Of a stretch of 64,000 nt of DNA, positions 54,789-63,703 are shown piece by piece. The translations under genes were made by a program, and so were the position numbers. The DNA is from Acinetobacter shaoyimingii (GTDB lineage: Bacteria > Pseudomonadota > Gammaproteobacteria > Pseudomonadales > Moraxellaceae): assembly GCF_011578045.1 (NCBI RefSeq), contig NZ_CP049801.1, forward strand, positions 372,001 to 436,000. Direction: 5' to 3'. Position 1 is the stretch's first letter; the number at the start of each line of letters is the position of its first letter. The notes below the pieces were generated by a model. The model ran no database searches. It saw only the letters and a program-made list of their open reading frames with translations, and was not told the DNA's origin.

Positions 54789-56339
54789 ATGTTGCTTTTT
54801 TTTAAAAATAATAAAGTGGTTGAAGTTATATGTGTTGTGTTGCTCGCTATATTATCCTCAGCACTATTGCTCAATGGGATTAATCAGTATGCACCACCTA
54901 TAGATATTATCATTTTTGCATTGATTATTTTAGTGTTAATGGGTTCAGAAATAGCTTATAGATATTTTGTTTTTCCCATACTTTTTTTGACGCTTTTATA
55001 TGTTCCGATCGGGATGTCATATGGTGTCCCAAATTTTCAAAATATTGTTTCATTGTATGCAACAAATTTTTCGGAAGCGAAAGAATTTTTATTTCTAATT
55101 CCTCTACATAATTATCTTTATGCATTATTTTTATTCATTTCTTTTTTTATCACAAAATTAATCGTGACAAAAAAGGAAATAATGTTTTATAAAAATAAAT
55201 TTTTTATCATCATTTTATTTATTTTATTTTGTTCAAAGACGGAAATTTTTGAATTTTACTTAGATTGTTATGATAGCGTACATTTGGTAAGTAAAGAGAT
55301 AAAAGAACTCCAAAAGGTTTCCGCTAATGATACTTGGACAGTTGATAGTTTTACGCCAAAATACAAAAATCATATTTTAATTATTGGGGAAAGTGCTCGT
55401 AGGGATTTCTTTAATGCTTATGGTTATCCAGTTCAAAACACAACATTTTTATCAAATTCTGCAGGTGTTTTGGTTGATGGTTTAAGTTCGGGAGATAGGT
55501 ATACGATTGGCTCATTAAGGTTAATGCTTACAAATCCAGATGTTTTGAATAGAGAAGCAGACTACTCAAAAACCTTTATTCAATTGGCGAACAAAGCTGG
55601 ATATAAAACGTACTGGTTTTCGAATCAAGGACAATTTGGTAAACATGATACTCCGATTACAGCTATTGCAAATCAGTCAATCAATAAAACGTTTTTAAAG
55701 TTTAACGATTATAATTCACAAAATATACAAGATACACAATTACTAACTCATTTAGAAAAAGCATTAGATGACAAAATAAATGAACCGAAATTAGTTGTCT
55801 TACATACGATGGGATCGCATACAAATGCATGTGATCGTTTGAATTATGAATCTCAGATATATCTAGCTAAAGATAAACGCTATGAATATCTAGCTTGTTA
55901 TATAAGTTCAATACATCAGACAGATGATTTTATAAAAAGTACTTATGAAATTTTAAGCGATAAATTTAAAAAGAATGGCGAGACATTTTCTATAATTTAT
56001 TTTTCTGATCATGGTCTAAATCAACATTTTGATGGAAATAAGTTAAAAATTGATAATGCAGGAGAGTCAAAGCGCCATTATCAGATACCTCTATTTAAAG
56101 TTTCCAGTGATGATGAAATTAGAAAAGTTTTGAAATCAGAAAAATCAGGGCTCAATTTCACAAGAGGCATAGCACATTGGTTGGGTATACAGAGTGCTCA
56201 ATTTGAACAGTATGATCTATTTGATGGAATTTCAGACAAAAATGATTATGGACTTAAAAGGATAATTGAAGTAAATCCTGCTAAAGATGATCCTGCAACG
56301 GTTGCAGATTTTTATCTTGGAACTAAAGAAGAGCGTTAG
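54789..56339 (+). CDS. Sulfatase-fold phosphoethanolamine transferase-like membrane protein
   Basis: A protein of 516 residues. Five membrane helices (about 9-150) are followed by a periplasmic alkaline-phosphatase-fold domain. Metal-site parts are IIGESARRDFFNAYGYP (E201), the candidate nucleophile threonine in RYTIGSLRLMLT (T239), HTMGSHTNACDR and YFSDHGLNQHF. This pattern is shared by EptA/EptC/CptA-type enzymes that decorate lipid A, LOS core or other glycans. The acceptor is unknown. It is markedly AT-rich compared with its neighbours, which suggests acquisition. Its last codons form a terminator-like hairpin. Confidence 0.82.
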   Translation: MLLFFKNNKVVEVICVVLLAILSSALLLNGINQYAPPIDIIIFALIILVLMGSEIAYRYFVFPILFLTLLYVPIGMSYGVPNFQNIVSLYATNFSEAKEFLFLIPLHNYLYALFLFISFFITKLIVTKKEIMFYKNKFFIIILFILFCSKTEIFEFYLDCYDSVHLVSKEIKELQKVSANDTWTVDSFTPKYKNHILIIGESARRDFFNAYGYPVQNTTFLSNSAGVLVDGLSSGDRYTIGSLRLMLTNPDVLNREADYSKTFIQLANKAGYKTYWFSNQGQFGKHDTPITAIANQSINKTFLKFNDYNSQNIQDTQLLTHLEKALDDKINEPKLVVLHTMGSHTNACDRLNYESQIYLAKDKRYEYLACYISSIHQTDDFIKSTYEILSDKFKKNGETFSIIYFSDHGLNQHFDGNKLKIDNAGESKRHYQIPLFKVSSDDEIRKVLKSEKSGLNFTRGIAHWLGIQSAQFEQYDLFDGISDKNDYGLKRIIEVNPAKDDPATVADFYLGTKEER

Positions 56340-56358
56340 TCTGCTCTTCTTTAGTTCC
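56319..56358. terminator. Perfect 16-bp inverted repeat across the gene end
   Basis: GGAACTAAAGAAGAGC and GCTCTTCTTTAGTTCC pair perfectly around an eight-base loop that contains the TAG stop of the transferase gene. It lies between convergent genes (betT ends at 56380). No T-run follows on either strand, so it may be a non-canonical terminator or mRNA-end stabiliser. Confidence 0.65.
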
Positions 56359-56379
56359 ATTAAAGTAAATAAAAATTAA

Positions 56380-58353
56380 TCAACTTTCAGGCGTACGCAC
56401 CACACTTAAGAAATGTAAATGACGTTCATATTGATCAATAATATCCTGAATGAGATCTTCACGTGTCCAATCCATGACATCATAGCCTTGACCGCCTTCT
56501 CTCAAAAACACTTCCGCTTGAAAAGATGCGGCATCATCTTGATCAACTTCAGCCATAAAACTCGGTGCTAAGTTTTCTCTGGCAATCACCTGATAAATAA
56601 AATTGATTTCATCGTGATGATCGACACGAAGTTCGAGGCCATCATCAACGTCATAAATTTCAACGTGGATATGACGGCGTTTCAATTCCTTTTGAATGCT
56701 GTGAAAAGCATCTCTAACATCCTGAGCGATAAACTGTTTCACTTCATCCAACCCATGAGGATAATGCATGATCAATCCTAAACGCTGTTGCCAACTTCTC
56801 GGATTTTGAATTGCTCTAGGGGTAATCCGTGCAATTTGCAGTGCATGCATTTTAGTGACATCTAACCGCAATGCTTTCATTAAGCTCCAACAAATGAAAA
56901 GCAAAATAACGGTGAAGGGAAGTGCACTGATCATGGTTGCAGATTGTAAAGCGCTTAGCCCCCCCATCACCAATAAGATAATCGCAAGTACAGCCATCAA
57001 CACTGTCCAAAACAGGCGTTGCCATACAGGCGATTGATCTGATTTTGCAGTGAGATAGTCTGTCACTAATGCTCCAGAATCGGCTGAAGTCACAAAAAAC
57101 AGCATAATCAAGAATGTCGCTAAAAAGCTCATCGTGGTTGAAAAAGGTAGGCTTTTTAAATACTCAAATAGCGCAACAGACGAATCTTGTTGTACCGCTT
57201 GAATGAGTGCAGTGTTGTTTTCTTGAAGAATACTGAACAGTGCAGCATTGCCCATAAAGCCCATCCAAATCAGGGTAAAGCCAGAAGGAATGAGCAGTAC
57301 ACCAATAATAAATTCACGGATACTTCGGCCTTCAGAAACACGGGCAATAAACATACCGACAAATGGTGACCATGAGATCCACCAAGCCCAATACATAATG
57401 GTCCATCCTCCGATCCAACCATTGGGCTGATAAGCATATAAATTAAAAGTCATGCTAAACAGATTGGAAATATACTGACCTGCATTTTGAATGGTGGTTT
57501 GAAGCAAGTAGATGCTTGAACTGGTAAAGAAAACAAACAGTAACAGGATTAAAGCCAGCACCAAGTTAATTTCAGAAAGTCGTTTAATTCCTTTATCTAA
57601 TCCAAAAAAGACCGATAATGACGCCATTAAACTAACCACAATAATTAAAACAATTTGAACTGTAGATGACTGTTCAATACCAAATAAATAATTGAGACCT
57701 GAATTGATTTGGGTCACACCAAAACCAAGTGTCGTCGCAACACCAAATACAGTCCCGATGGTGGCAAAGGTATCGACGGCATCACCAATAGGACCATAGA
57801 TTTTTTGACCAATCAAAGGGTATAAAGCTGAACGAATTTTTAAGGGTAATTGATGTCGATAGGCAAAATAAGCCAAGGCTAATCCGACAATGCTATAAAT
57901 CGCCCAAGCATGGAAACCCCAATGGAAAAAGGTCACACGCATGGCTTGCTGGGCAGCTTCAATGGTCTTGGCTTCACCGCTTGGCGGAGATAGATAATGC
58001 ATCACAGGCTCTGCGACACCAAAGAAAATTAAGCCAATACCCATACCTGCTGTAAAGAGCATGGCAAACCATGATGCATTGCTGTAAGTCGGTTGGCTAT
58101 GGTCAGGTCCTAATTTGATTTTGCCCATATCTGAGATTGCAATGTAGATGAGTAAAATCAAAAACACAGCAACCGATAAGACATAGAACCAACTGAAGGA
58201 ATCGGTTACCCATTGGTTCAGTTGCTTGGTGAGTAGGTCAAATGAGTTTGGGGCAAAGATGACCAAAGCTAAAAATAAGACAATAAAAATGACTGTACTT
58301 AAAAAAACATTGGGATTCACATTGGAATACCAAGACGTGTTTTTTGAAGGCAT
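56380..58353 (-). CDS. betT: BCCT-family choline/betaine transporter (BetT type)
   Basis: A protein of 657 residues with 12 membrane helices. Signature parts are MGIGLIFFGVAEPVMHY and YWAWWISWSPFVGMFIARVSEGRSIREFI. The long cytoplasmic C-terminus (about 505-657, VKQFIAQDVRDAFHSIQKELKRR) is typical of H+-coupled, osmoregulated BetT. No bet dehydrogenase genes are adjacent, so substrate choice among choline, betaine and carnitine is inferred. Confidence 0.9.
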   Translation of the reverse strand: MPSKNTSWYSNVNPNVFLSTVIFIVLFLALVIFAPNSFDLLTKQLNQWVTDSFSWFYVLSVAVFLILLIYIAISDMGKIKLGPDHSQPTYSNASWFAMLFTAGMGIGLIFFGVAEPVMHYLSPPSGEAKTIEAAQQAMRVTFFHWGFHAWAIYSIVGLALAYFAYRHQLPLKIRSALYPLIGQKIYGPIGDAVDTFATIGTVFGVATTLGFGVTQINSGLNYLFGIEQSSTVQIVLIIVVSLMASLSVFFGLDKGIKRLSEINLVLALILLLFVFFTSSSIYLLQTTIQNAGQYISNLFSMTFNLYAYQPNGWIGGWTIMYWAWWISWSPFVGMFIARVSEGRSIREFIIGVLLIPSGFTLIWMGFMGNAALFSILQENNTALIQAVQQDSSVALFEYLKSLPFSTTMSFLATFLIMLFFVTSADSGALVTDYLTAKSDQSPVWQRLFWTVLMAVLAIILLVMGGLSALQSATMISALPFTVILLFICWSLMKALRLDVTKMHALQIARITPRAIQNPRSWQQRLGLIMHYPHGLDEVKQFIAQDVRDAFHSIQKELKRRHIHVEIYDVDDGLELRVDHHDEINFIYQVIARENLAPSFMAEVDQDDAASFQAEVFLREGGQGYDVMDWTREDLIQDIIDQYERHLHFLSVVRTPES

Positions 58354-58576
58354 AAATCCCCCATATAATTTTTAATCTATGATTGTGATCATGAAATTAA
58401 CATTTCAGATCAAAAGAAATATTTGCAAATGCAAATAAAAGAAGTGATGAATTCAAGTCAATTTGAATTTATATGTTATGATAATTTATGCTTAAAAAGA
58501 AAGCAGTTAACTTAATGTAACCTTTTACATTCAGCTCACTTCATCAGTAAAGTGCTTTAAATTTTGAAATTTTAAA

Positions 58577-58672
58577 GCCTGTTGAAACATCAGCTATGCG
58601 TTATATAATTTTGGCTAAAACAACATAAATAAGCCAGGCATTGATGATAATGATTATTTCCTTGTTGAGATC
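58577..58672. repeat. Copy B of the dispersed intergenic repeat
   Basis: The blocks TGTTGA, AGCTATGCGTT, GGCTAAAACAACATAAAT, GGCATTGATGATAA and CTTGTTGAGATC line up with copy A at 3004-3097, with a few small gaps. Like copy A it sits directly before a terminator hairpin. Confidence 0.55.
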
Positions 58673-58690
58673 TATTGTTGAAAAAATAAA

Positions 58691-58712
58691 AAAGAGCGCA
58701 ATTGCGCTCTTT
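58691..58712. terminator. Palindromic terminator
   Basis: AAAGAGCGCAATTGCGCTCTTT is a perfect palindrome with an A-rich left flank. It ends the His-rich gene on the minus strand. Confidence 0.82.
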
Positions 58713-58728
58713 AAATTGGATCATTGGC

Positions 58729-59031
58729 CTAGTGGTGTTGACCAATAAATCTATGTTTCGGGTTATGGTCTTGATGGCTATTTTTCTTAAAAAAGCCATT
58801 ATGATTTTGGCTGTGATTTAATTTCGGATGGTTTGGTTTATGCTTGCGGTCATAAAATGAATGTGCTTGTCGATGATCATTTTTATAATGCGTTTGATGA
58901 TGAGACACAGATTTTTTATCCATTTGATGTTGAGCATGTCTATCATGAGCAAATGATGGTGCTGCCATCGTCGTCATTGCACAAGTTGAAGCGATAATAC
59001 CAACCAGTAAACCTGAAATTAATTTTTTCAT
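58729..59031 (-). CDS. Histidine-rich exported protein, unknown
   Basis: A protein of 100 residues with a Sec signal peptide (MKKLISGLLVGIIASTCAMTTMAA) and a mature part of about 76 residues containing 17 histidines, many as HxxH or HH (SHHQTHYKNDHRQAH, HPKLNHSQNHN). The remainder is basic and polar, with no cysteine in the mature part. Such composition suggests binding of Zn2+, Cu2+ or Ni2+ in the periplasm, which is inference. No Zur-like site was seen upstream. Confidence 0.75.
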   Translation of the reverse strand: MKKLISGLLVGIIASTCAMTTMAAPSFAHDRHAQHQMDKKSVSHHQTHYKNDHRQAHSFYDRKHKPNHPKLNHSQNHNGFFKKNSHQDHNPKHRFIGQHH

Positions 59032-59305
59032 TGTGATGTACTCATGTATTCAATGGGTTGATCTTAGGCTTAGCTTGTGGAGAATGTATGGAGCTATAGA
59101 TTGTGCTTTTGTAAAGATTAAATTTTAGCCTTATTTTTACCTAAGTATTTAATAATTAAAAATATATAAAATATTTTTGTTTAAAATAAATCCATTTCGA
59201 TGTTTTATTATTCAATTAAAATTCTTAATTTCTTCATATTGTTGACTCATTTTTGGACAACAAAAATCAGGGAACGATCTGACTTCTCAATTGCTGAAAA
59301 AATCA

Positions 59306-59686
59306 TTAACTCATTGTCATTATGATACCGAACCCAAGATATAAAAGACAAAGCCAGAACAATGAAAAGTTTAGGCTTAAACCTTGCTGACGTTTTTGCA
59401 TGCGAAATTCAGTATCCTTTTTGGGAGCAAGATAAGCCAAAAAACCAGCGAAAAGACTAATCACGACAAAGATCGACGCCAATACAAATAATAATTCAAA
59501 AAAGGGTATACCTTCACATCTGTGACCATATGTACACGGTTTAGTGGCTTGATAAAATAAAAAGATCAAACATATGCCGATGATGATGTAGCTCGTGAGC
59601 CCGATATAAGTCGAAACGATTCCAAGTACAGAAGTGTCTTGCATAGGTTCCGATGTTTCATTTTTTTGATGATCATTATTGTGCAT
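59306..59686 (-). CDS. Membrane protein with three helices, unknown
   Basis: A protein of 126 residues. Hydrophobic helices lie at about 20-46, 63-88 and 106-124; between the first two is a short loop with two cysteines (KPCTYGHRCEG). The polar N-terminus (MHNNDHQKNETSEP) has a weak ribosome binding site; an internal ATG at 59644 is an alternative start. No family recognised. Confidence 0.65.
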   Translation of the reverse strand: MHNNDHQKNETSEPMQDTSVLGIVSTYIGLTSYIIIGICLIFLFYQATKPCTYGHRCEGIPFFELLFVLASIFVVISLFAGFLAYLAPKKDTEFRMQKRQQGLSLNFSLFWLCLLYLGFGIIMTMS

Positions 59687-59755
59687 TTGAATTTTTCGTA
59701 TTCATTTTTTTAGTAGTTTATGCATTGTATGATTGAAAAGTCTTGTAGCAAAGAT

Positions 59756-59785
59756 AAAAAAAGAGCACCTGAGTGCTCTTTTTTA
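59756..59785. terminator. Bidirectional terminator
   Basis: The stem AAAGAGCAC/GTGCTCTTT with loop CTGA, flanked by A and T runs, after the acyl-CoA dehydrogenase gene. Confidence 0.9.
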
Positions 59786-59798
59786 ATTGGCTGAAATA

Positions 59799-61622
59799 TT
59801 AATAGTCAAAACTAAAATGTTCAGCAGCAAGTGAAGTCATGGTTTTCGATGGATTGACCATGGCTTCAGCATGACCTTGTGAGCGAGGAAGTAAGCGCTC
59901 AAAATAGAAATCTGCCAATTTGATTTTCGCTTTGTAGAACTCAGGCGTTTCCTGACCTTCGCCAGAAGCTAATTTTGCAGAAGCGACAGCGGCTTGTTGT
60001 GCCCAGTAATATGCCATCATTGCATAACCAGAGAACATCAAATAATCAACTGATGCACTGGAAACAATATCGCGATCCTTACGAGCAGCAAGCATGATGC
60101 GGACTGTTAGAGCATTCCATTGTGCGCAGACTTTGGTTAAGTCCCAAGCAAAACGACGCATGTATTTATTACGTGCATGAGTACCACAGAATTTTAAAAT
60201 TTCAGCAGTGTAATCACGAACCACTTTGCCTTTTGAAGTCAACAACACTTTACGACCAATCAAATCGAGTGCTTGAACGCCCGTTGTACCTTCGTATAAG
60301 GTTGAAATACGAGCGTCACGGACAATTTGTTCCATGCCATGTTCTTTAATATAGCCATGACCACCAAACACTTGCATACCGTGATTCGCAGCTTCTAGAC
60401 CTAACTCAGTTAAGAAACCTTTTAAAATAGGTGTGTAGAAACCGAGTTTATCATCGTATTCATCAAATTTTGCTTGGTCGCCCTGTGCGAGTGCATCAGT
60501 CATTTTATCTGCCAATTGTGCAGCATGATAAATCATCGCACGACCACCTTCAGCAATGGCTTTTTGTGTTAACAACATGCGACGTACGTCAGCATGGTGA
60601 ATAATCGCATCAGCGACTTTTTCTGGGTCTTTTTTACCAGAAAGTGCACGCATGGACATACGTTCTTTGGCATAAGGCAGTGCACCTTGGAAAGCAAGTT
60701 CAGCATGTGCAACACCTTGTACAGCTGTACCAATACGTGCTGTATTCATAAAGGTAAACATGGCATGCAAACCTTTATTTCGCTCCCCAATCAAATATCC
60801 AGTGGCTTCATCAAAGTTAAGCACAGCTGTCGCAGAAGCTCGAATCCCCATTTTGTGTTCAATTGAACCACAAGTCACAGGGTTGCGTTCACCCACACCA
60901 CCATCTGTAGTTGGAATAAACTTAGGCACGATAAATAACGAGATACCTTTAGTCCCTGGGGGTGCATCTGGAAGGCGTGCAAGTACAATATGAATAATAT
61001 TTTCAGTCAGGTCATGTTCACCTGCTGAAATAAAGATTTTTGTCCCTGTTATTTTATACGTGCCATCTGCAGCAGGTTCAGCTTTGGTTTTCACTTGACC
61101 TAAGTCAGTACCACACTGAGGTTCTGTCAAACACATGGTGCCTGACCAAGTACCTGCAGTTAAATGTGGCATATAAGTATTTTTTTGTTCTTCAGTACCA
61201 AACTGCATGATGGTATTCATACAGCCCATACTTAAACCTGGATACATGGTAAATGACCAGTTCGCTGTACCCATCATTTCAGATTTAACCAAGTTTAAAG
61301 ACATTGGCAAACCTTGACCGCCAAATTCTTCTGGGTAAGACAGACCTTGCCATCCACCTTGAACAAATTGATCGTATGCTTCTTTGAATCCTTTTGGTGT
61401 TGTGACTTCACCATCTTTAAAATGACAGCCTTCCTCATCACCAGACAGGTTTAAAGGTGATAATACATTTTCACAAAAATCTGCTGCACCTTCGATAATC
61501 ATATCTACAGTGTCAGGATCTGCTGCTTCACCATTACTTAATGTTTTGAAATGTGCTGGGTAATCAAAAACTTCATTCATTAAAAAACGGATATCACGAA
61601 TGGGCGCTTTATATGCAGGCAT
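59799..61622 (-). CDS. Acyl-CoA dehydrogenase (long, DmdC-like subgroup)
   Basis: A protein of 607 residues, longer than classical short/medium-chain enzymes. It opens PAYKAPIRDIRFLMNEVFDYPAHF, as in the subgroup annotated DmdC or acyl-CoA dehydrogenase with C-terminal domain. FAD/substrate motifs are CLTEPQCGTDLGQVKTKAEP and GTKIFISAGEHDLTENIIHIVLARLPDAPPGTKGISLFIVPKF. The likely catalytic glutamate is in YEGTTGVQALDLIGRK. It reduces ETF, linking to the ETF-QO gene at 39-40 kb. The exact chain length or substrate is unknown. Confidence 0.93.
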   Translation of the reverse strand: MPAYKAPIRDIRFLMNEVFDYPAHFKTLSNGEAADPDTVDMIIEGAADFCENVLSPLNLSGDEEGCHFKDGEVTTPKGFKEAYDQFVQGGWQGLSYPEEFGGQGLPMSLNLVKSEMMGTANWSFTMYPGLSMGCMNTIMQFGTEEQKNTYMPHLTAGTWSGTMCLTEPQCGTDLGQVKTKAEPAADGTYKITGTKIFISAGEHDLTENIIHIVLARLPDAPPGTKGISLFIVPKFIPTTDGGVGERNPVTCGSIEHKMGIRASATAVLNFDEATGYLIGERNKGLHAMFTFMNTARIGTAVQGVAHAELAFQGALPYAKERMSMRALSGKKDPEKVADAIIHHADVRRMLLTQKAIAEGGRAMIYHAAQLADKMTDALAQGDQAKFDEYDDKLGFYTPILKGFLTELGLEAANHGMQVFGGHGYIKEHGMEQIVRDARISTLYEGTTGVQALDLIGRKVLLTSKGKVVRDYTAEILKFCGTHARNKYMRRFAWDLTKVCAQWNALTVRIMLAARKDRDIVSSASVDYLMFSGYAMMAYYWAQQAAVASAKLASGEGQETPEFYKAKIKLADFYFERLLPRSQGHAEAMVNPSKTMTSLAAEHFSFDY

Positions 61623-62094
61623 TGACGTATTCCTAATCTAATCTATTTATATTTTGGTCTATAACTCTGATTATTCATTTTTATTGGATAAAAAACATTG
61701 ATAACACAAGCTAAAAAAAATGTCAGAAATGCGAATAGGTTTACTAAAATCTCATTTTAAATATGGGAAATAATGATTGTCAAAATGACAATTAAAAAAA
61801 TCCTGATTTAGGTCCTATGCTCAATTATTTCAAACATTTATTCTAGGTCTGTGTTTTGTTGAATTTTACTTTTTTTGAAGCTTTTTTTCTGTTTTGTTTT
61901 TGTCTAAAAAGTCAGTGAATGTTAAATCAATATAACAAAAAATAATATTTTTAAGTCTTTTAAATTCATTGAATAGTTGTCTTTCTCAAGCATGAACAGT
62001 AGTAATATTTTACTCATGAAAAAGAGCTGTCGAGTCATTAAGCTGACGCGGGTATGTAAAAAATCATTTTAAATACCCTGTACATCATATGAAA
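61623..62094. other. AT-rich spacer between the acyl-CoA dehydrogenase gene and aroE
   Basis: This 472-bp spacer has no supported gene. It contains an inverted repeat ATTGTCA-AAA-TGACAAT (61776-61792), about 155 bp upstream of the dehydrogenase gene. I see no obvious hairpin terminator for aroE. Confidence 0.45.
61776..61792. promoter_or_regulatory. Inverted repeat upstream of the acyl-CoA dehydrogenase gene
   Basis: ATTGTCA and TGACAAT with a three-base spacer form a 17-bp symmetric site suited to a dimeric regulator. It is not the GAAAC/GTTTC type of PsrA. The position about 155 bp upstream is far for simple repression. Confidence 0.3.
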
Positions 62095-62883
62095 TTAAAT
62101 AAAATCTTTTAATGCGGGTTTAATGCCATTCCAAATTGAAAAAGCTTCAATTGCCTGCCCAACCAGCATGCCATAGCCTTCTGCATAAGGAACACCACGC
62201 TGTTTGGCCTGATCGATAAAAGAAGAAGGTTTACCATATGCCATTTCATAGGCGTATTTAAATTGTAGTGCGTCAGGTAGTGTGAGTGTATCACCAGTTA
62301 AACTGGCAGATGTGGCATTGATGACCAAGTCAAATTGACCTTGCAGTTGATCTAAACCACATGCAAGGAGAGTCGTTGTGGGAACAGCACTTTGAAGGTC
62401 ATTCACCAGTTGTTCAGCACGGGAAAGGGTACGATTGGCAATCACAATCTTTTTTGCACCCGCTTGAACCAGTGGATAAATCACCCCACGTGTTGCACCA
62501 CCTGCACCTAAAATTAAAATCGATGATTCGTCTAATGACCAATCCAGTGCATGAATGGCATCTACTAAACCCTGACCATCAGTATTATCGCCATGTAGTT
62601 TGCCATCTTTCTTCCACAGGGTGTTGACTGCTTTTGCAATTTTGGCACGTGCTGTCAATTCATCACATAGGTTAAAAGCACGCTCCTTAAAAGGTACTGT
62701 GACATTCATGCCAGCGCCGTTATTTTGGAAAAATTCTTGAACGCTGTTTTCAAACTCATTGAGCTCAGCAAAGCGTTTGACATAATTTAAATCAATTCCA
62801 GTTTTCTTGGCGAAAGCATGATGAAGCTCGGGAGAGCGTGATTGTTCAATCGGATTACCAATGACTGCGAATTGTTTGGTCAT
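62095..62883 (-). CDS. aroE: Shikimate dehydrogenase
   Basis: AroE reduces 3-dehydroshikimate with NADPH in aromatic amino acid synthesis. The protein has 262 residues. The shikimate site is visible as SRSPELHHAF and the catalytic lysine in NVTVPFKE, followed by GDNTDGQGL; the NADP motif is GAGGATRGV with NRTLSRAEQL. hemF lies upstream on the same strand, an association also known in Pseudomonas, but here about 800 bp and a small gene intervene. Confidence 0.96.
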   Translation of the reverse strand: MTKQFAVIGNPIEQSRSPELHHAFAKKTGIDLNYVKRFAELNEFENSVQEFFQNNGAGMNVTVPFKERAFNLCDELTARAKIAKAVNTLWKKDGKLHGDNTDGQGLVDAIHALDWSLDESSILILGAGGATRGVIYPLVQAGAKKIVIANRTLSRAEQLVNDLQSAVPTTTLLACGLDQLQGQFDLVINATSASLTGDTLTLPDALQFKYAYEMAYGKPSSFIDQAKQRGVPYAEGYGMLVGQAIEAFSIWNGIKPALKDFI

Positions 62884-63199
62884 GTCATATTTCCATATAC
62901 TGAAACCTTAAAGGCTTAACAATATACTTGAATTTACGCATTCAATTAAGCTGTATTTAGAGGTTTGATAATCAATAAGCACTTCAATTGGTACACTAAG
63001 GATATGCAAAAAAAAGAACCATCACTTTATAAGACGGTTTTAGAGAGATATAAAGCAGGGTATTTAATTGAAAAAATTTTATAAAAATAACTGAATCAGT
63101 ACAGCATTTTATCGGCAAAAAAAAGCAACTTTATCTATGTGAATAAATCGGTTGATCAGTGTTAAGGCTTTAAATCATTGTTCTATAGATAGAGTCGAA
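62884..63199. other. Spacer upstream of aroE with a possible micro-ORF
   Basis: This 316-bp AT-rich spacer has no firm gene. A 26-codon frame at 63004-63084 (MQKKEPSLYKTVLERYKAGYLIEKIL) is preceded by AAGGA, but only one or two bases before the ATG, which is too close for a normal site. Confidence 0.4.
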
Positions 63200-63406
63200 T
63201 TATGGATTACAGATTGAATGAATGGTATCAAGAACAATAAAGGGAATAATAGCTAAAATACCGAATGAAAGCACAGTTGCAACTGAGATTGAAATACCAT
63301 CAGAAACTGCATTTGAAGATGCAATAGCAACGATAATGGCTGTAATGACCAACATCAGCATACCGAAAGAAATTTTAATTTTGTGATTCATTAATTGAGA
63401 AAGCAT
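63200..63406 (-). CDS. Small two-helix membrane protein, unknown
   Basis: A protein of 68 residues with two hydrophobic helices (about 10-32 and 39-61) joined by a short polar turn. GGAG lies seven bases before the ATG, which supports translation. No family recognised. It sits between hemF and aroE on the same strand, separated from hemF by a terminator. Confidence 0.65.
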   Translation of the reverse strand: MLSQLMNHKIKISFGMLMLVITAIIVAIASSNAVSDGISISVATVLSFGILAIIPFIVLDTIHSICNP

Positions 63407-63703
63407 GTTCGGACTCCAAAATTTTTGAATGAAAATTAATCTTATACGACTTAGAAATACTGAGATGTTTTAATGTGTCACAGCATGTTTTAATTTAAAT
63501 CAAATTAAGCTTAGATTTTAGACTGTATATGGATTAATTTGAAGTGTGAAAATTAAAATATAATAATGATTTGTAAATAATTTTTTCATTTTTTATGAAT
63601 CTAATTGTATAAATTAAGTGTAAATAAACAACAAACATAGATTACACAGATTAAAAAAGCTATCGTGTAGATAGCTTTTTTAATTGCAATGAAAAGTTTC
63701 AAA
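63407..63703. other. AT-rich spacer between the small membrane protein gene and hemF
   Basis: This 297-bp spacer contains the hemF terminator at 63653-63681. The rest is AT-rich and should hold the promoter of the small membrane protein, which I cannot place exactly. Confidence 0.5.
63653..63681. terminator. hemF terminator
   Basis: The stem AAAAAAGCTATC/GATAGCTTTTTT with loop GTGTA, 23 bp after the hemF stop. Confidence 0.92.

Larger units (their letters stand above)
58354..58728. other. Spacer between betT and the His-rich gene
   Basis: This 375-bp spacer carries an inverted repeat ATTTGC-AAAT-GCAAAT (58421-58436) about 70 bp upstream of betT, copy B of the dispersed repeat (58577-58672) and a palindromic terminator (58691-58712). 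Confidence 0.5.
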
